DNA of 64,000 nucleotides from Mesorhizobium sp. M8A.F.Ca.ET.218.01.1.1 (GCF_004791165.1 NZ_SRUZ01000002.1:434001-498000), one strand, 5' to 3'. Numbered from the stretch's first letter, positions 1 to 10,000 are shown. Numbers and translations: made by a program. Notes: generated from the sequence alone by a model not told the origin.

Positions 1-414
1 CGTTGAAGCGTCAGCCATCGCCACTGTCGGCGACAGAAGATGTGCCCAAATTGCCACCAGACCGTCGAACTGGCACAGCGACGGCCAGCGCGACCTGGAA
101 TTGATCCCGTAACAGTCATCGGCTCCTGCGTCGCGATCCAGACGTCCCTTGAAGGCGCAGTAGCGCGGCAGTGGATCGCACGCTGCTTGTCGGCAAGTTG
201 TCGTAGCGGCGGCGCCATAGGCACGGTCATCGGAGGGTCTCCTGCGGCAAGCTTTCGCCATTGGAGGCCAATCTCCCCGCTAGGGCAGCCTGTGCAGTTG
301 CACAGGTGAAGCGGATCAATCAGGGGGAGCCATGGCGGAAACTGGATGATGGCGGCTTGAGGAGAGCGGCGTATCGAGGCGGGTGATGAAGCCTGCCAGT
401 ACCTCTCAAGGAGA
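1..414. other. Unassigned left-edge segment
   Basis: I see no gene I can support here. Open frames exist on both strands, but none has a recognisable motif or a convincing ribosome binding site. The segment ends where the IS256-type remnant begins and is probably the flank of old mobile DNA. Confidence 0.4.
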
Positions 415-423
415 GTGATACGC

Positions 424-870
424 CATGAACGAGACTATCAACACATTGTTCGCCTTCGTCAGCCCGACGAAATCGATGATACCCTGACGGATGTACTTCG
501 CAGCGGCGCGCGCAAATTGCTTGCGCATGCGATCGAGATGGAGGCCGAGGCGTATGCCAAGGCGGTCGACTGCCTGACGAAAGATCATATTGCGTCGCTG
601 GCGCTCTACGATTTCCCCGCCCAACACTGGGATCATCTGCGAACGTCCAATCCCATCGAAAGCGTCTTTGCAACCGTTCGCTATCGCACGGTGCGTACCA
701 AGGGCTCGCTATCCTCGAAAACCGCCCAGCTGATGGTCTTCAAGCTGTTGGCCGCGGCCAGGAAGTGGCGACGATTGAAAGGACAAAATCAGTTGCCGAA
801 ACTCATCGCAGGTGCCAGGTTCCTGGACGGAATCCAGGTCATCGAAACGAAGCCGCAGAGCGCCGCTTGA
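424..870 (+). pseudogene. IS256-family transposase, internally deleted and frameshifted
   Basis: The protein joins the first about 30 residues of an IS256-type (mutator-like) transposase, including DEIDDTLTDVLRSGARKLL, directly to its C-terminal about 95 residues, including HWDHLRTSNPIESVFATV and RRLKGQNQLPKLI. The middle, which holds the DDE catalytic core, is missing: an intact family member is about 400 residues and only about 140 remain. The natural start is probably the ATG at 424 behind a GGAG-type ribosome binding site, but that frame stops after about 20 codons, so one frameshift separates it from the rest. The product cannot catalyse transposition. Confidence 0.8.
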
Positions 871-923
871 TCAGCCTCGTCACCCAAATTCCAGCATAGC
901 TCCATCGGAACTGCCAGCCTTCC

Positions 924-1879
924 TTGCCGATCAGGCGCATATCAGCGCTGACGATACCGAGGACGGCGATGGCGGTCACCTCCAGGCCGCCGAGTAACGA
1001 CCCTCAAAACACCGCACTGGTCGAGGCCAGCCTGAACCGGTATCTTGTGCCTGCCCTCGGGAGTCGCTCTATCCACCATGTGATCGACACCGACATTGCT
1101 AACGTCACCAAGAAGATCGTCGCCGGGGGTCACCCGCAAGCGGCTAACACGGCCTTCTGGTGTATGCGGGCATTTTTCAACTGGTGTCGCAAACCGCCGC
1201 AACGGCTCATCCGCGGTTTCCCCGCGAGGGATTGGAAAATCCGGATCCGGCCCCGATCGTCAAGCGCAAGCGAGTGGTGAACGATGCCGAACTGGCGGCT
1301 ATATGAACGGGCTGTGAGCCCGAACCGGGCGATATCGGCTATTCGTTCGGCTCCATCGTCAAGCTGCTCATTCTGACCGGACAGAGGCGTACGGAAGTTG
1401 CCGCGATGCGTTGGTCCTCAACCTTGAAGCCGGAACATGGAACTATCGGGTGACCGCACGAAGAACGAAGAGCCTACGCTTATTCCGCTGCCCACACTGG
1501 CGGTGTCGGTCCCCCAGACGGTACCGAAGACCAATGACACGTTTTTTTCCCTGCGAGGGGCAACGAAAGAAGCCACTTCTCAGGCTACGCGAAGGGCAAG
1601 AAGGCTCTAGACGGCAAGGTCAATACTGACGGGGTGGCTTTGGAGAACTGGACCCTTCACGATCTGCGCAGGACGCTCGCGACAAATCTCGGCAGGCGGC
1701 AGGTATTGCCACACGTCATCGAGCACATACTGAATCACAAGGCGGCGTCCTTGACAGACATTGGCGAAATCTACAATCTCTATAGCAAAGTCAAGGAGAA
1801 GCGCGAGGTGTTGCAGATGTGGTCAAATCACATCGAATGGCTGATCAAGCAGGCTGCGGATGACGCTCTGGCGGCGTAG
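924..1879 (+). pseudogene. Tyrosine recombinase (phage/island integrase), degraded
   Basis: Two separated frames match different parts of a P4-type integrase. The first (about 990-1270) resembles the SAM-like core-binding domain, with TDIANVTKKIVAGGHPQAAN. The last (1634-1879) carries the catalytic C-terminus: LHDLRRTLATNL supplies the H-x-x-R box, and an HILNHKA segment precedes a tyrosine-containing EIYNLYSK. The stretch between is interrupted by stops and frame changes, so the gene is dead. Its last 35 bases overlap the convergent M41-type protease gene. Confidence 0.75.
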
Positions 1880-2474
1880 CTGCTGGCATGGGCGGAAGAT
1901 GCGGCGCAACAATCGTCAGAGCCTCATCGAATTGGAGATCATGCTTGACCAGCAAATGCGCGGCCAATGCTTCGATGGCCGACCAGTGATCGAGTACTAG
2001 CCGGGCCGTGCAATCTTCGATCCGCCCCCAATCGGGGCGGCGCGGCATCAGGAACCGCAACTCACCATAGATTCGCTTGGCATCCGCGTAGTCGCAGCTC
2101 CCCTCATTCCCATCGGACGCATTCATCGCCATATCGCGCGGGTCCAGATAGCCTTCGAATGCGGAGTCTGCAAAAGGACCTGCCAGACACGCAACTATCT
2201 CCCGGATCGCATCATCGCGTTCCAAACATCGATCCATATCGTCCTCGAAAATCGGCTTTCGCTTCGAGGTGAATCCTTGCGCTGAATAAAAACCCGCGCC
2301 TTCGACAACACCACCGCACTCTCCGTCACCGGCGTCGGGGTAAATACTAACACTTGAGAAAGCAGGGAGTTCACGGTCGTCGTCGAACGTCTGACGGTGC
2401 AAAACGATGGCGGCCACCGCGTGCCCGGCTTCGTGATGCGCCACAAGCGGCAGATATTGGGAGGCTACATTCAT
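1845..2474 (-). CDS. M41 (FtsH-type) peptidase-domain protein
   Basis: This 209-residue protein carries a zinc-protease signature HEAGH at residues 14-18, in the context HHEAGHAVAAIVL, as in the M41 peptidase domain of FtsH. No AAA+ ATPase domain or membrane segment is present, so it is a stand-alone soluble M41-like protein rather than FtsH; its substrate is unknown. The start lies about 34 bases downstream of the predicted transcription start of a sigma-54 promoter with NifA-type upstream sites, implying expression during symbiotic nitrogen fixation. The reading frame is intact although both neighbours are pseudogenes. The motif is clear; the role is inferred only from its promoter. Confidence 0.75.
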   Translation of the reverse strand: MNVASQYLPLVAHHEAGHAVAAIVLHRQTFDDDRELPAFSSVSIYPDAGDGECGGVVEGAGFYSAQGFTSKRKPIFEDDMDRCLERDDAIREIVACLAGPFADSAFEGYLDPRDMAMNASDGNEGSCDYADAKRIYGELRFLMPRRPDWGRIEDCTARLVLDHWSAIEALAAHLLVKHDLQFDEALTIVAPHLPPMPAATPPERHPQPA

Positions 2475-2517
2475 GCGGTGCGGCTCTCAGGTCTAGTTTG
2501 CTTTTGCGCATAGGACC

Positions 2518-2533
2518 GCAATTGTCGTGCCAA
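2518..2533 (-). promoter_or_regulatory. Sigma-54 (-24/-12) promoter of the M41 protease gene
   Basis: On the minus strand the sequence reads TTGGCACGACAATTGC, which matches the RpoN consensus YTGGCACGrNNNTTGC at every fixed position. Transcription should start near 2507, about 33 bases before the ATG. Confidence 0.85.
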
Positions 2534-2577
2534 CTGGGAAAATCGTTTCGGGCAATGCGATCGCTCCGATAGCGTTG

Positions 2578-2610
2578 CGTCTCCTGTCTGACATTGTTGG
2601 GAAGTCGACA
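2578..2610 (-). promoter_or_regulatory. Tandem NifA-type upstream activator sites
   Basis: A perfect TGT-N10-ACA site lies at 2595-2610, and a second site with one mismatch (TGT-N10-ACG) lies at 2578-2593, spaced 17 bases apart. They sit about 80-95 bases upstream of the predicted transcription start, the usual distance for NifA binding. The same two-site layout is present at 18438-18470. Confidence 0.75.
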
Positions 2611-2639
2611 CGCGCCCGTCGCAATGCGGTCGACCTTCC

Positions 2640-2980
2640 GCGCGAGTTGGGTGACCCGTGAAGGCGGCCGACCAGGACGATGTTGCGCTGATCGGCGACG
2701 AAGGCGCGGCCGGGCGAGATCGCGCATCAGGGGGTGACCGGCGTGTCGGCGAAGTCGAAGTCGTCGATGTCCTTGGCCAGCGGCAACTTGGCGACAGCGA
2801 ACTGGTATTTGATGGAGCGGGCCTGCTTCTCCGATATCTCGGCCTGCAAGAGATCACCGACAATCCTGGGCGGCTCGTGCCGTCGCTTGATGGCGACGCG
2901 CCCATGATCTCGTCATAGGCTCTGCGCATTCCGTAGAGCTTCAGCGCTCCCATCAGTTCCAGTACCTCGGTGCGTTCCAT
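2640..2980 (-). pseudogene. istB: IS21 helper ATPase IstB, truncated
   Basis: Translation from the ATG at 2980, behind an AGGAGG ribosome binding site, gives MERTEVLELMGALKLYGMRR, typical of IstB N-termini. A frameshift follows after about 30 residues, and other frames continue with KQARSIKYQFAVAKLPLAKD-type sequence. The protein is cut off before or around its Walker A region, so only about 110 of the usual 250 residues remain. Confidence 0.7.
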
Positions 2981-3003
2981 GGCTGTTTGTCCTCCTGAGA
3001 CTG

Positions 3004-3774
3004 TCATAGCGGGTGCAGTCGGCGACACTCGTGAGCTAGCTTCAGCGCTTGGGGAATGGAAAGGATCGTGCCCGGCGCCGGATCGCGGCTGCGGGCCAGG
3101 ATGTTGAGGATCACCGGCGCCGACGATGCACCGTGCTCGATGGCTTCCTGACAGGCGGCCTCGACCGCGCTCAATCCGTCGGTCAGCACCCAGGTGAGGA
3201 TCAACACCATCTGCCGGTCGACGTCATCAACCGCCTTGAGCTGCGCCGCACCTTCTCCATTGCCGACCGCACGACCCAGCTAAGGAACGGCGCGCGCCGT
3301 GTGCCAGGGATCGTAGACGACCTCGTTGCGGCCAAAGGAGCGAACGTGTTCTCCCACGACCACGCCATCCTCTGGCGGATGCGATCCGATCGACATAAGC
3401 ATGGATCTCGACGGGCCGACCGACGGCACTCGACAGCACCGAGTATTTGTTGTTGTCGAAGCGCACCGTGCAGGTCTTCGACACCGACGGGGGAATGCAG
3501 TGGAAGCCGTCGAAGCGACCGGCAGCCGCTCCCGCTGCGGCTTGGCCGCATTCGCCGACAGCAGCCGGTCCCGCGTCTCACGCCGAGCTCCCATGCGGGG
3601 ATAGGGCTGGTGCTTGCGCTCGTAGCGGAACTCCGTCTGCTCAGAACGCAGGACCTTGCGCACCACCTTGCGCGAGATCTTCAGCTCACGGCAGATCGCC
3701 TTGATCGACTTCCCCTGGACCAGCGACAGCCGACGTATCTTTGCAATCGTCTCTAAAACCAACATCCAAAACAC
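3004..3774 (-). pseudogene. istA: IS21 transposase IstA, decayed
   Basis: The N-terminal frame contains the helix-turn-helix segment SIKAICRELKISRKVVRKVL, as in IstA. Later frames carry the C-terminal family segment KTCTVRFDNNKYSVLSSAVG and the terminal DGLSAVEAACQEAIEHG. The integrase core between them is deleted and several frameshifts are present: about 255 codons are left of about 500. Confidence 0.75.
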
Positions 3775-3885
3775 AAATGCCTCCGATCAAGCCGGAGGCA
3801 TCTTGATGACCCCATCGTTAAAGGGTCCCGTTTGGACGAAAATCACCCTTTAAACAGGGTCCCCATTCCACGAAAAATCAATGCA

Positions 3886-4730
3886 CTACCTTCCAAAGCT
3901 GCGAGAGATCGCCACCGACCGCTTTGAAGGGGCTTTCGGCGGTCTCGTCAGCGAGGTTGTGGCATGAAGAAACATCAATCCACAGCATTGGGCCGAAGCA
4001 TGCCACGGGCTCATGCCGCGGGAGAGCGGGAAGATATTCTTGAAAGAAGCGGTCTCCGACATCAATACCGACAGGATGGGCAGCTTTCTCACATCACTTG
4101 AGGTCGAGCGTGGCAGTTGCGACCCGCAATGCAAGGCTGGCGGCGATGGATGCCTTTGCGCGGTTCCTGATTTCGGAGCACCCCGAATATTAGGATACGC
4201 TGCAACTGGTGGTGACACTTCCCTTCAAGAGAGCGCGTGGGTGGCACCTGTCGAATATCTCGATGAGCCCGGAAATCAAGAGCGTCCTGGCGCGTATCGA
4301 CCGCCGCACGCCTTCTGGACAGCGGGATTACGCTCTGTTTTCGCTGATGTTCAATACGGATGCACGAGTTCAGGGATCCTGACTCTTCGATTGTGACCTT
4401 CGTCTGGTATCGCCCTGTCCCGCCGAGCAAAGCAACGACCGCCCCACACTGCTCACCCGGTTCGGTGTTCGATACTTGCTGCGCACACATGGCTGCGGGC
4501 GAAGGAACCACCCTGGCGGAAAAAAGCATCCATCATCGCCCTTTGCGGGACACGACGGCCATCCACCTCGTCAAGGCGGGTGTTGACATCGCCACCATCA
4601 GTCGATGGCCAGGCCACTCGGGCTGAACTAACGATGCGCTACGCCCAGGCCGGTATCGATATGAAGCGGCAAGCGCTCGAACAAGTCTTCCCCGACGTGA
4701 TGTCATCGGCAAAAGATCAGACGATCATCG
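3886..4730 (+). pseudogene. Tyrosine recombinase (XerC-like), decayed
   Basis: Fragments in different frames match a site-specific tyrosine recombinase. SPEIKSVLARIDRRTPSGQR and DYALFSLMFNTDARV (about 4268-4370) correspond to the start of the catalytic domain. RPLRDTTAIHLVKAGVDI followed by GHSG (about 4540-4625) is the H-x-x-R/H-x-x-G box, and TMRYAQAGIDMKRQALEQVF ends the protein. Stops and frame changes break it several times. A pair of imperfect inverted arms (ATGTGGAG near 4781 and CTCCACAT near 4838) lies just downstream and may be an old recombination site. Confidence 0.7.
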
Positions 4731-4965
4731 CTTTGATGGCTGGATGTTTGGCTGGCTGCACCGCTTGTAGACGCTCAGTTATGTGGAGTTGTATCGCGGG
4801 AAGTCGCGCGTCTTGGGCTTTTGCGATGTCAGCTCCACATCTCTCCGCAGTGCACGTTGTCACTGTTGAAGAGCCGTTTGTTCAATCTTCGTCCTGGCAC
4901 GGCAAGGGTTGTCCATATTGTGGGCGTCTTACGCTTGCCGAGCTTGTCCGAAATCCAGCGCCGGA

Positions 4966-6282
4966 TCAGGCGTGAACACTGTTGCGTAGTTCGTCAGCCA
5001 GAGCGCGGAGAACGTCGGCGCTTCCTTCCAGCGCCGTAAAAGCGTAGGGATTGAGGAACTGTCGGCCCCAGAACAGATTGCGATCTGTGCCGGATAGCGT
5101 AGCTTCCTCGCTAACACGCGGCCAATTCTCCGCAATGCATCGGAGCTGGCCTTCAACAATCGCAAGAGCTTCCGGCGCGCTGAGCAGGAAGTGATGCGCG
5201 GCTTCAAGGCAGGACGCTATCCGGCTCATGCGGTTATTGCCGCTGATGAGCATGGCCTGGCTGGCCTCCTGGCCACTGCGGGCCTGCGGACAAATATCGT
5301 ACGCAGGCGTGAGGGTGAGCTTAGCCCCATCCCAGAATGCCGCATGGTTGCGGGCATGATCGTCGGTGTTGCCGCAAAGTATGTTGAAGACAATGCGGCT
5401 GAATAACTCGCGCAGAGTTTCCGACGGCGCGGTGAATCGGTGGCGAATGATCTCCGCCAAATCCTGGTAGCTGGCGTAACGCGCCATCATCTCATCGAGC
5501 GCGAGCATCGTCAGCGCTGAGACCATGGATTTGCGTTGCCAGCCGCCCGTGACCTTGATCCGGTCGAATCGCTCGACGAGCAACACGTCGTTGCCTGCGG
5601 CGCGAACGAGCGAGACGGATGCCGCTCTGATGCCGCACAAGGCGGCAAGCCGCATGGCTATGAATTCTCCTTTGACGACGCTGTAAAGGTCGGCAGACGA
5701 GGAAAATTTCGCGACATGCTTGACGGCGTCATCCTCGATCAGCGCCTTTGGCCTTGCGCCGCCGATCGAGCTGCCGTGATGCAGCGCCTGATCTAATTCG
5801 GGGGTGAGCGGAATACCTTTCTCTACCCGCTCCGCCGATTGGACAAGCTCTTCGAGAGTGGCATTGGCCAGTGCGCGCGGCTCGTAATTCGTGGGCGAAA
5901 ACTGAAAATCGAGCGCGCCGATGCGGTCCGAGCCTGATTCCAGCAGGAACGTCAGTTCTGAAATATCGAGCCGCGCGATTTCATCGCCCTTCACACCGAA
6001 TTTGCGGTTTAGGATAACCCGTCGTCCCCAGGCATCGGGGGCAGCATCGCGGATGCATCCCGGCATGGTTAGGCCAGGAAGCAAAGGCAATTCGCCTGCC
6101 TTCAGGGGCAGTTCCGGGAGATAAAGCGGGATCGCGCTGCCCAGTTCACGAAAGCTCCTGCCATAGTTGAAGCTGACGAGTCCGTCATGGGCATATAGCC
6201 GCCCGGCGACAACCGGCGCGGTCTCGCCCGGCAGCCAGACCCAGACATAGGCTTCGTCGTACTTGGGGACCTTAGAACTCAT
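4966..6282 (-). CDS. hipA: HipA-family serine/threonine kinase toxin
   Basis: This protein of about 438 residues has the HipA layout. An N-terminal HipA_N region precedes the glycine-rich nucleotide loop SIGGARPKALIED, the catalytic loop NILCGNTDDHARNH, and the metal-binding TPAYDICP. HipA kinases phosphorylate targets such as aminoacyl-tRNA synthetases and cause growth arrest unless held by HipB. I chose the ATG at 6282 (MSSKVPKYDEAYVWVW) over the longer frame because it overlaps the end of hipB by 11 bases, as usual for hipBA. All kinase motifs are intact, so it is probably active. Confidence 0.9.
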   Translation of the reverse strand: MSSKVPKYDEAYVWVWLPGETAPVVAGRLYAHDGLVSFNYGRSFRELGSAIPLYLPELPLKAGELPLLPGLTMPGCIRDAAPDAWGRRVILNRKFGVKGDEIARLDISELTFLLESGSDRIGALDFQFSPTNYEPRALANATLEELVQSAERVEKGIPLTPELDQALHHGSSIGGARPKALIEDDAVKHVAKFSSSADLYSVVKGEFIAMRLAALCGIRAASVSLVRAAGNDVLLVERFDRIKVTGGWQRKSMVSALTMLALDEMMARYASYQDLAEIIRHRFTAPSETLRELFSRIVFNILCGNTDDHARNHAAFWDGAKLTLTPAYDICPQARSGQEASQAMLISGNNRMSRIASCLEAAHHFLLSAPEALAIVEGQLRCIAENWPRVSEEATLSGTDRNLFWGRQFLNPYAFTALEGSADVLRALADELRNSVHA

Positions 6283-6610
6283 CGACGATCTGCTTGCCGG
6301 CCTTGTAGACGTGCTTCGGCAGCAGCGCGATGCGATCGTCAATGCGGCCTGTGAGGGCTGTGATGCCATTGCCGTCGGCATCGAACAGCTTCACACCGAC
6401 AATGGCAGCAGCTTCGAACATCAGTCCGATTTCGACTTTGGGATCGCCCTTCTCGATGCGCTGCAGGGTGCTGCGTGAAACACCGATTCTCTCGGCTAAC
6501 TCCTGTGCGGTTAATCGGTGCTGCATCCGGCCCAGCCGGATGGTCTTACCGAAAAGGCCAAGCGCTTCCATCGCGTAGCGCGAATAGGTGCGTTTATGCG
6601 CTGCCGTCAT
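6272..6610 (-). CDS. hipB: HipB-family antitoxin, XRE repressor
   Basis: This 112-residue protein has an XRE helix-turn-helix at about residues 25-60 (RLTAQELAERIGVSRSTLQR), as in HipB. It lies immediately upstream of hipA with overlapping ends. HipB neutralises HipA and represses the operon. The C-terminal about 50 residues are not HipB-typical in detail, but length, order and overlap all fit. The AT-rich stretch at about 6640-6720 upstream is the likely promoter/operator. Confidence 0.88.
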   Translation of the reverse strand: MTAAHKRTYSRYAMEALGLFGKTIRLGRMQHRLTAQELAERIGVSRSTLQRIEKGDPKVEIGLMFEAAAIVGVKLFDADGNGITALTGRIDDRIALLPKHVYKAGKQIVDEF

Positions 6611-6829
6611 TCGGGTCTCCGTGACCTATGCATGATCCATATCACCATCTTTCGACCTTTATATAGGTAATGTCGCAGAGCGACTGCCAAAGTCAAGACT
6701 CCGTATCGTATGACTCAATCCCCCTGATTCGACTTTATATGCAGCAAGAGTTCGCATCACGGCTACGTTCGGAAAGCCAGGTAGAATGCGACGGGAGACG
6801 CAAGCGTTACACGTCCGAACAAGGAAGGC

Positions 6830-7900
6830 GAATATTGCCTACGGCTCCTGCACAACCGGCCAGCTCTGCGCGCCTCGGGCGAGGCGGAGATCTGGCGCTG
6901 GATCGCGGACAGCCTTGAGACGCCTCGCATGAGTCATTCGATGGGCGGTCCCTGGTGCGAGGCCGAGGCGCTCGACTACTGGCCGACATCCTCGGCGGCG
7001 GGACTCGCAGCCGGCTATACCAGCACTTTTCGACCGCATACGCGCCCAGCTTCTCTCCGAAATCATTGCCAATGAGCGCGAACCTCACGCGATCGCCGAG
7101 CTGGCCTGGCGGCGCGGAATCTACGGCGTATTCGAGACCGCCCAAGGGAGCCTGACCAGCGTAACGCCCTCCGATCTAAGCGCCTTCCACAAAGCCGCTT
7201 TCGCCCGCGACGGGCTGCATGTGGCGGTCGTAGGCGACATAGATGCCAAAGCCCTGAGAGCAAGGCTCGACCAGCTGTTCGGCGATTTGCCTCAGAAACA
7301 GGCGCTCGCCCCCGTACCTGATGTCACCCCGAAGCGCCGAGCGGACGCAGGTCGCATACGCCCTCCACCAGACTTCGCTCCAGCTGGCCTTTCCCGCCAT
7401 TGGACGCAACGACCCGGAATTCTACGCGGGACAGCTGATGAACGATATAGTCGGAGGCTCACGATTTACCTCACGTCTGTTCCAGGAAGTGCGCGAAAAG
7501 CGCGGCCTTGCCTACGGTGTCTCGTCCAGCTTGGAAGGCTACCAGCATTCCAACATGCTTGTCGTGACGACGTCGACGCGCGCCGACAGGGCGGCCGAGA
7601 CGCTCGACCTGATAACACAACCAATCAACGAGCTGGTGGACACAGGCCCAACAGCGGCCGAACTCGAAGCGAGCAAGAAGTATCTGATCGGCGCCTATGC
7701 TATCGACAATCTGGGTTCCTCCAGGTCGATTTCCGCCACGCTTGTCGGGTTGCAGCTCGACAAACTCGGCATGGACTACATCCAGCGCCGCCCGGCCCTC
7801 ATCGAGCAGGTGATCCTCGACCAGGCAGGGCGGCGGCGAAGAAGCTGCTTTCGGCCGGGCGTTGGCCCGTGACAGCGAATAATCCCACGCTCTACAATAG
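6830..7900 (+). pseudogene. M16 zinc-protease family, truncated and frameshifted
   Basis: Pieces in different frames match M16 (insulinase-like) peptidases. LADILGGGTRSRLYQHFSTA (about 6978-7040) ends one domain. HKAAFARDGLHVAVVGDIDA and DQLFGDLP (about 7190-7290) and FPAIGRNDPEFYAGQLMNDI, SRLFQEVREKRGLAYGVSSS (about 7390-7530) belong to a C-terminal domain. The HxxEH metal site of the N-terminal domain is absent, and frameshifts occur near 7330 and 7830. It may be the fused residue of two adjacent M16 genes, which often occur in pairs. Confidence 0.75.
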
Positions 7901-8048
7901 CTGAAGGACTCGCCGAACTACGTGTGGCTGATCCGATTATGGTGTGGCAGAATGAACGCCTTGAGACTGCCTGCGCGCCCTCGCAGACCAGGTTCTCTCC
8001 CGTGATTCGATTTCCCGCCCCGAAGAATGCCGTCGTTCCGAGAAAGTA

Positions 8049-8124
8049 TTCTAACTTTTGCGTATACCAAATACGGGAAAGTTAGAAACTCTTGAATATG
8101 ATGATTATGCTAGCTTTCCCGTAT
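8049..8124. repeat. Two interlocked perfect inverted repeats
   Basis: Arms TTCTAACTTT (8049-8058) and AAAGTTAGAA (8078-8087) form one dyad. Arms ATACGGGAAAG (8071-8081) and CTTTCCCGTAT (8114-8124) form a second that shares sequence with the first. The pair lies just upstream of the AbiEi-like gene start at 8142, where it could be an operator or an alternative RNA fold. Confidence 0.75.
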
Positions 8125-8141
8125 CTCAGGGAACTTTAGAA

Positions 8142-8770
8142 ATGGCCCTTCACCTCGTTGTGAAAACATCGATAAAACCCGCAGCCACTATCAGGCTGAA
8201 ACGGGCAAGCTCGTCCAGTTAATGCGCGGCATCTATCTCGATGCCGGGGAGGATATCGAGGCCATGATACTCAAGCACGCCATCGCCAAATACCTGTATC
8301 CCAACGCTTACCTCTCGGCGGCGAGCGCTGTGCTTCTCGGCCCGACCCGGGATGGCCGCCTGTTCCTGAGCGGGCGACGAATACAGCGCACGCGCTTGCG
8401 CTTGCTGGAAATCATTCAGAACGCAGCTCCCGACCACCCATCAGTCGCTCAAGCGGTTGTCGATGATGGAATGGGAGAATTCCGGATCGACGTCTCCTCG
8501 ATGCGCCAGCGCTTCCTCGAAGCTTTCCGCCTGCGCAGCGAACACGCGGCATCCATCGGCGAGACGATGCGCGAGGCAATCGCGAACCGCCTCATAGAAC
8601 AATACGGCAGCGCCCAGGGCGCTGCCGACGCGACATGGGCGCTTGCCGGCGCGAACCAGCGGTATCGCGAGGGCGAGCACGCCGAGCGCTTTTTCCTCCG
8701 CCCTCCACTGACCACAGAACCCGCACGCAACGAAGCCGCGCTCGATCTGATCGTGGCGTGGCACGGCTAG
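8142..8770 (+). pseudogene. AbiEi-like antitoxin-domain protein, 5' frameshift, probably truncated
   Basis: The main frame reads ETGKLVQLMRGIYLDAGEDI followed by LYPNAYLSAASAVLLGPTRD. This resembles the winged-helix plus antitoxin segment of AbiEi-type proteins, which in some families is fused to a HipA-like kinase. The apparent start ATG at 8142 opens a frame that stops after 26 codons; a single-base shift near 8160 would join it to the long frame. The downstream end abuts an aldehyde dehydrogenase fragment, so a C-terminal part may be lost. The family call is tentative, resting on motif resemblance. Confidence 0.4.
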
Positions 8771-8774
8771 GTGC

Positions 8775-9657
8775 AATGTTTGCCCTCGCGCAGCAAGCCG
8801 GCTTTTCCTGACGTCGTCGTCAACCTGGGTCTATGCGACCGAAGGTGGTCGCGTGGGGCCGCGAACTCTGCTCCAATGCCAAGGTCCGAAAGATCAGCTT
8901 TACAGGCTCCACCGCGGTTGGCCGACTGCTCATGCGCCAGCGCTCGGACCAGATCAAGAAGGTCAGCCTCGAGCTCGGCGGCAATGCGCCCTTCATCGTC
9001 TTCGATGACGCGGATATTGACGCTGCGGTTGACGGCGCGATCCAGGCGAAGTTCCGCAATGCCGGCCAGACTTGCGCGTTTCATCGAACCGGCTTTACGT
9101 CCAATCGAGCGTTCACGATGAGTTCGTCGAGAAGTTCGTGGAGAAAGTCCGGCACTTATCGGTTGGCGACGGCTTCGCTCCGGGAGTGGACGTCGGACCA
9201 CTCATCGACATGCATGCTTTGGCCAAGATCGAGTCCCACATCGCAGATGCCGTTGCCAAAGGTGGGATAATTCGATGCGCGGCCGAACATATCGGCAAGG
9301 ATGGCACCTTTTTCAAACCCACAGTCTTCACCGAGATCTCCAGCATCATGGCGGTTGCGCAAGAGGAGACTTTCGGGCCGTTGGCGCCGATCATCCGCTT
9401 CCACGATGCGGATCAGGTCATCTGTGAGGCAAACGACACGATTACGGGCTCGCCGCCTATTTCCATGCCTCGAACCTGAGGCGTGTCTGGCGCGTGGCCG
9501 AGGCATTGGATGGCATGATTGGCATCAATACGGGCGTATGTCTTCGGAAGCGGCGCCCTTTGGCGGCTTGAAGCAGTCCGGCATCGGGCGGGAGGGTTCC
9601 CGCCACGGGCTCGAAGACTACCTCGGAATGAAGTACCTCTGCATGGGTGGAATCTAA
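8775..9657 (+). pseudogene. Aldehyde dehydrogenase (succinate-semialdehyde type), 3' part
   Basis: The sequence matches the second half of an NAD(P)-dependent aldehyde dehydrogenase. It shows [15 protein letters not shown], the catalytic-glutamate segment [15 protein letters not shown], the cysteine region RNAGQTC, and near the end the shifted [15 protein letters not shown]. The N-terminal about 220 residues are missing, and frameshifts occur near 9080 and 9450. It resembles GabD-type enzymes and is distinct from the intact homologue at 34266-35699. Confidence 0.85.
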
Positions 9658-9659
9658 AT

Positions 9660-10000
9660 GACGTCGCCCCGAGTTTCTCCAGTTTTGGGTTCGTTTCCGG
9701 CGTGGGTTGTGCGCTGCTGGGCGGGTGAAGCGACGGGCGCTGGCGCGGAACCTTTCGCATAGCGCAGCGCGAGCGACCGTCGCGGGTTGAAGGTGGTGGC
9801 GAACTCGGCCGATGTCTGCCAGGCGATTTGGGAGTGCGGCCGCGCGGTGTTGCAGTCGGCGCGCCACAGGCGATAGCGATGCTTGCCATGCGCATGGAAT
9901 GCCATTCGACCGGTTCTGATCCGCGCAGGAGAGGATGGCGTTCGAGATGAACTCGCTGGCATTGTCACTGACCAGTGATGAGCCGGTTCAATTCCCGGGC
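9660..10000 (-). pseudogene. IS3-family transposase OrfB, C-terminal remnant
   Basis: Minus-strand frames read SDNASEFISNAILSCADQNR (rve integrase core), then NTARPHSQIAWQTSAEFATT and FNPRRSLALRYAKGSAPAPV, the typical tail of IS3-group OrfB. Frames change at least twice. A second remnant with the same tail lies at 43641-43800. Confidence 0.7.

Larger units (their letters stand above)
2640..3863 (-). mobile_element. IS21-family element remnant
   Basis: Adjacent istA and istB remnants on the minus strand define a decayed IS21-type element. The outer end beyond istA lies near 3863, where related sequence blocks (GGGTCCCGTTTGGACGAAAA and a partial repeat with CACCCTTTAAACAGGGTCCC) resemble the multiple terminal repeats of IS21 elements. 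The istB side is truncated between about 2610 and 2650, where the NifA-type promoter region begins. Confidence 0.65.

Noticed and set aside
4780..4840. Imperfect inverted arms downstream of the second recombinase remnant read as an active att site
   Set aside because: The arms are imperfect, the recombinase is dead and no second matching site was found in the window.
4904..4922. CTGGCACGGCAAGGGTTGTC as a sigma-54 promoter
   Set aside because: The distance between GG and the TTG element is too long, and no gene on that strand follows.
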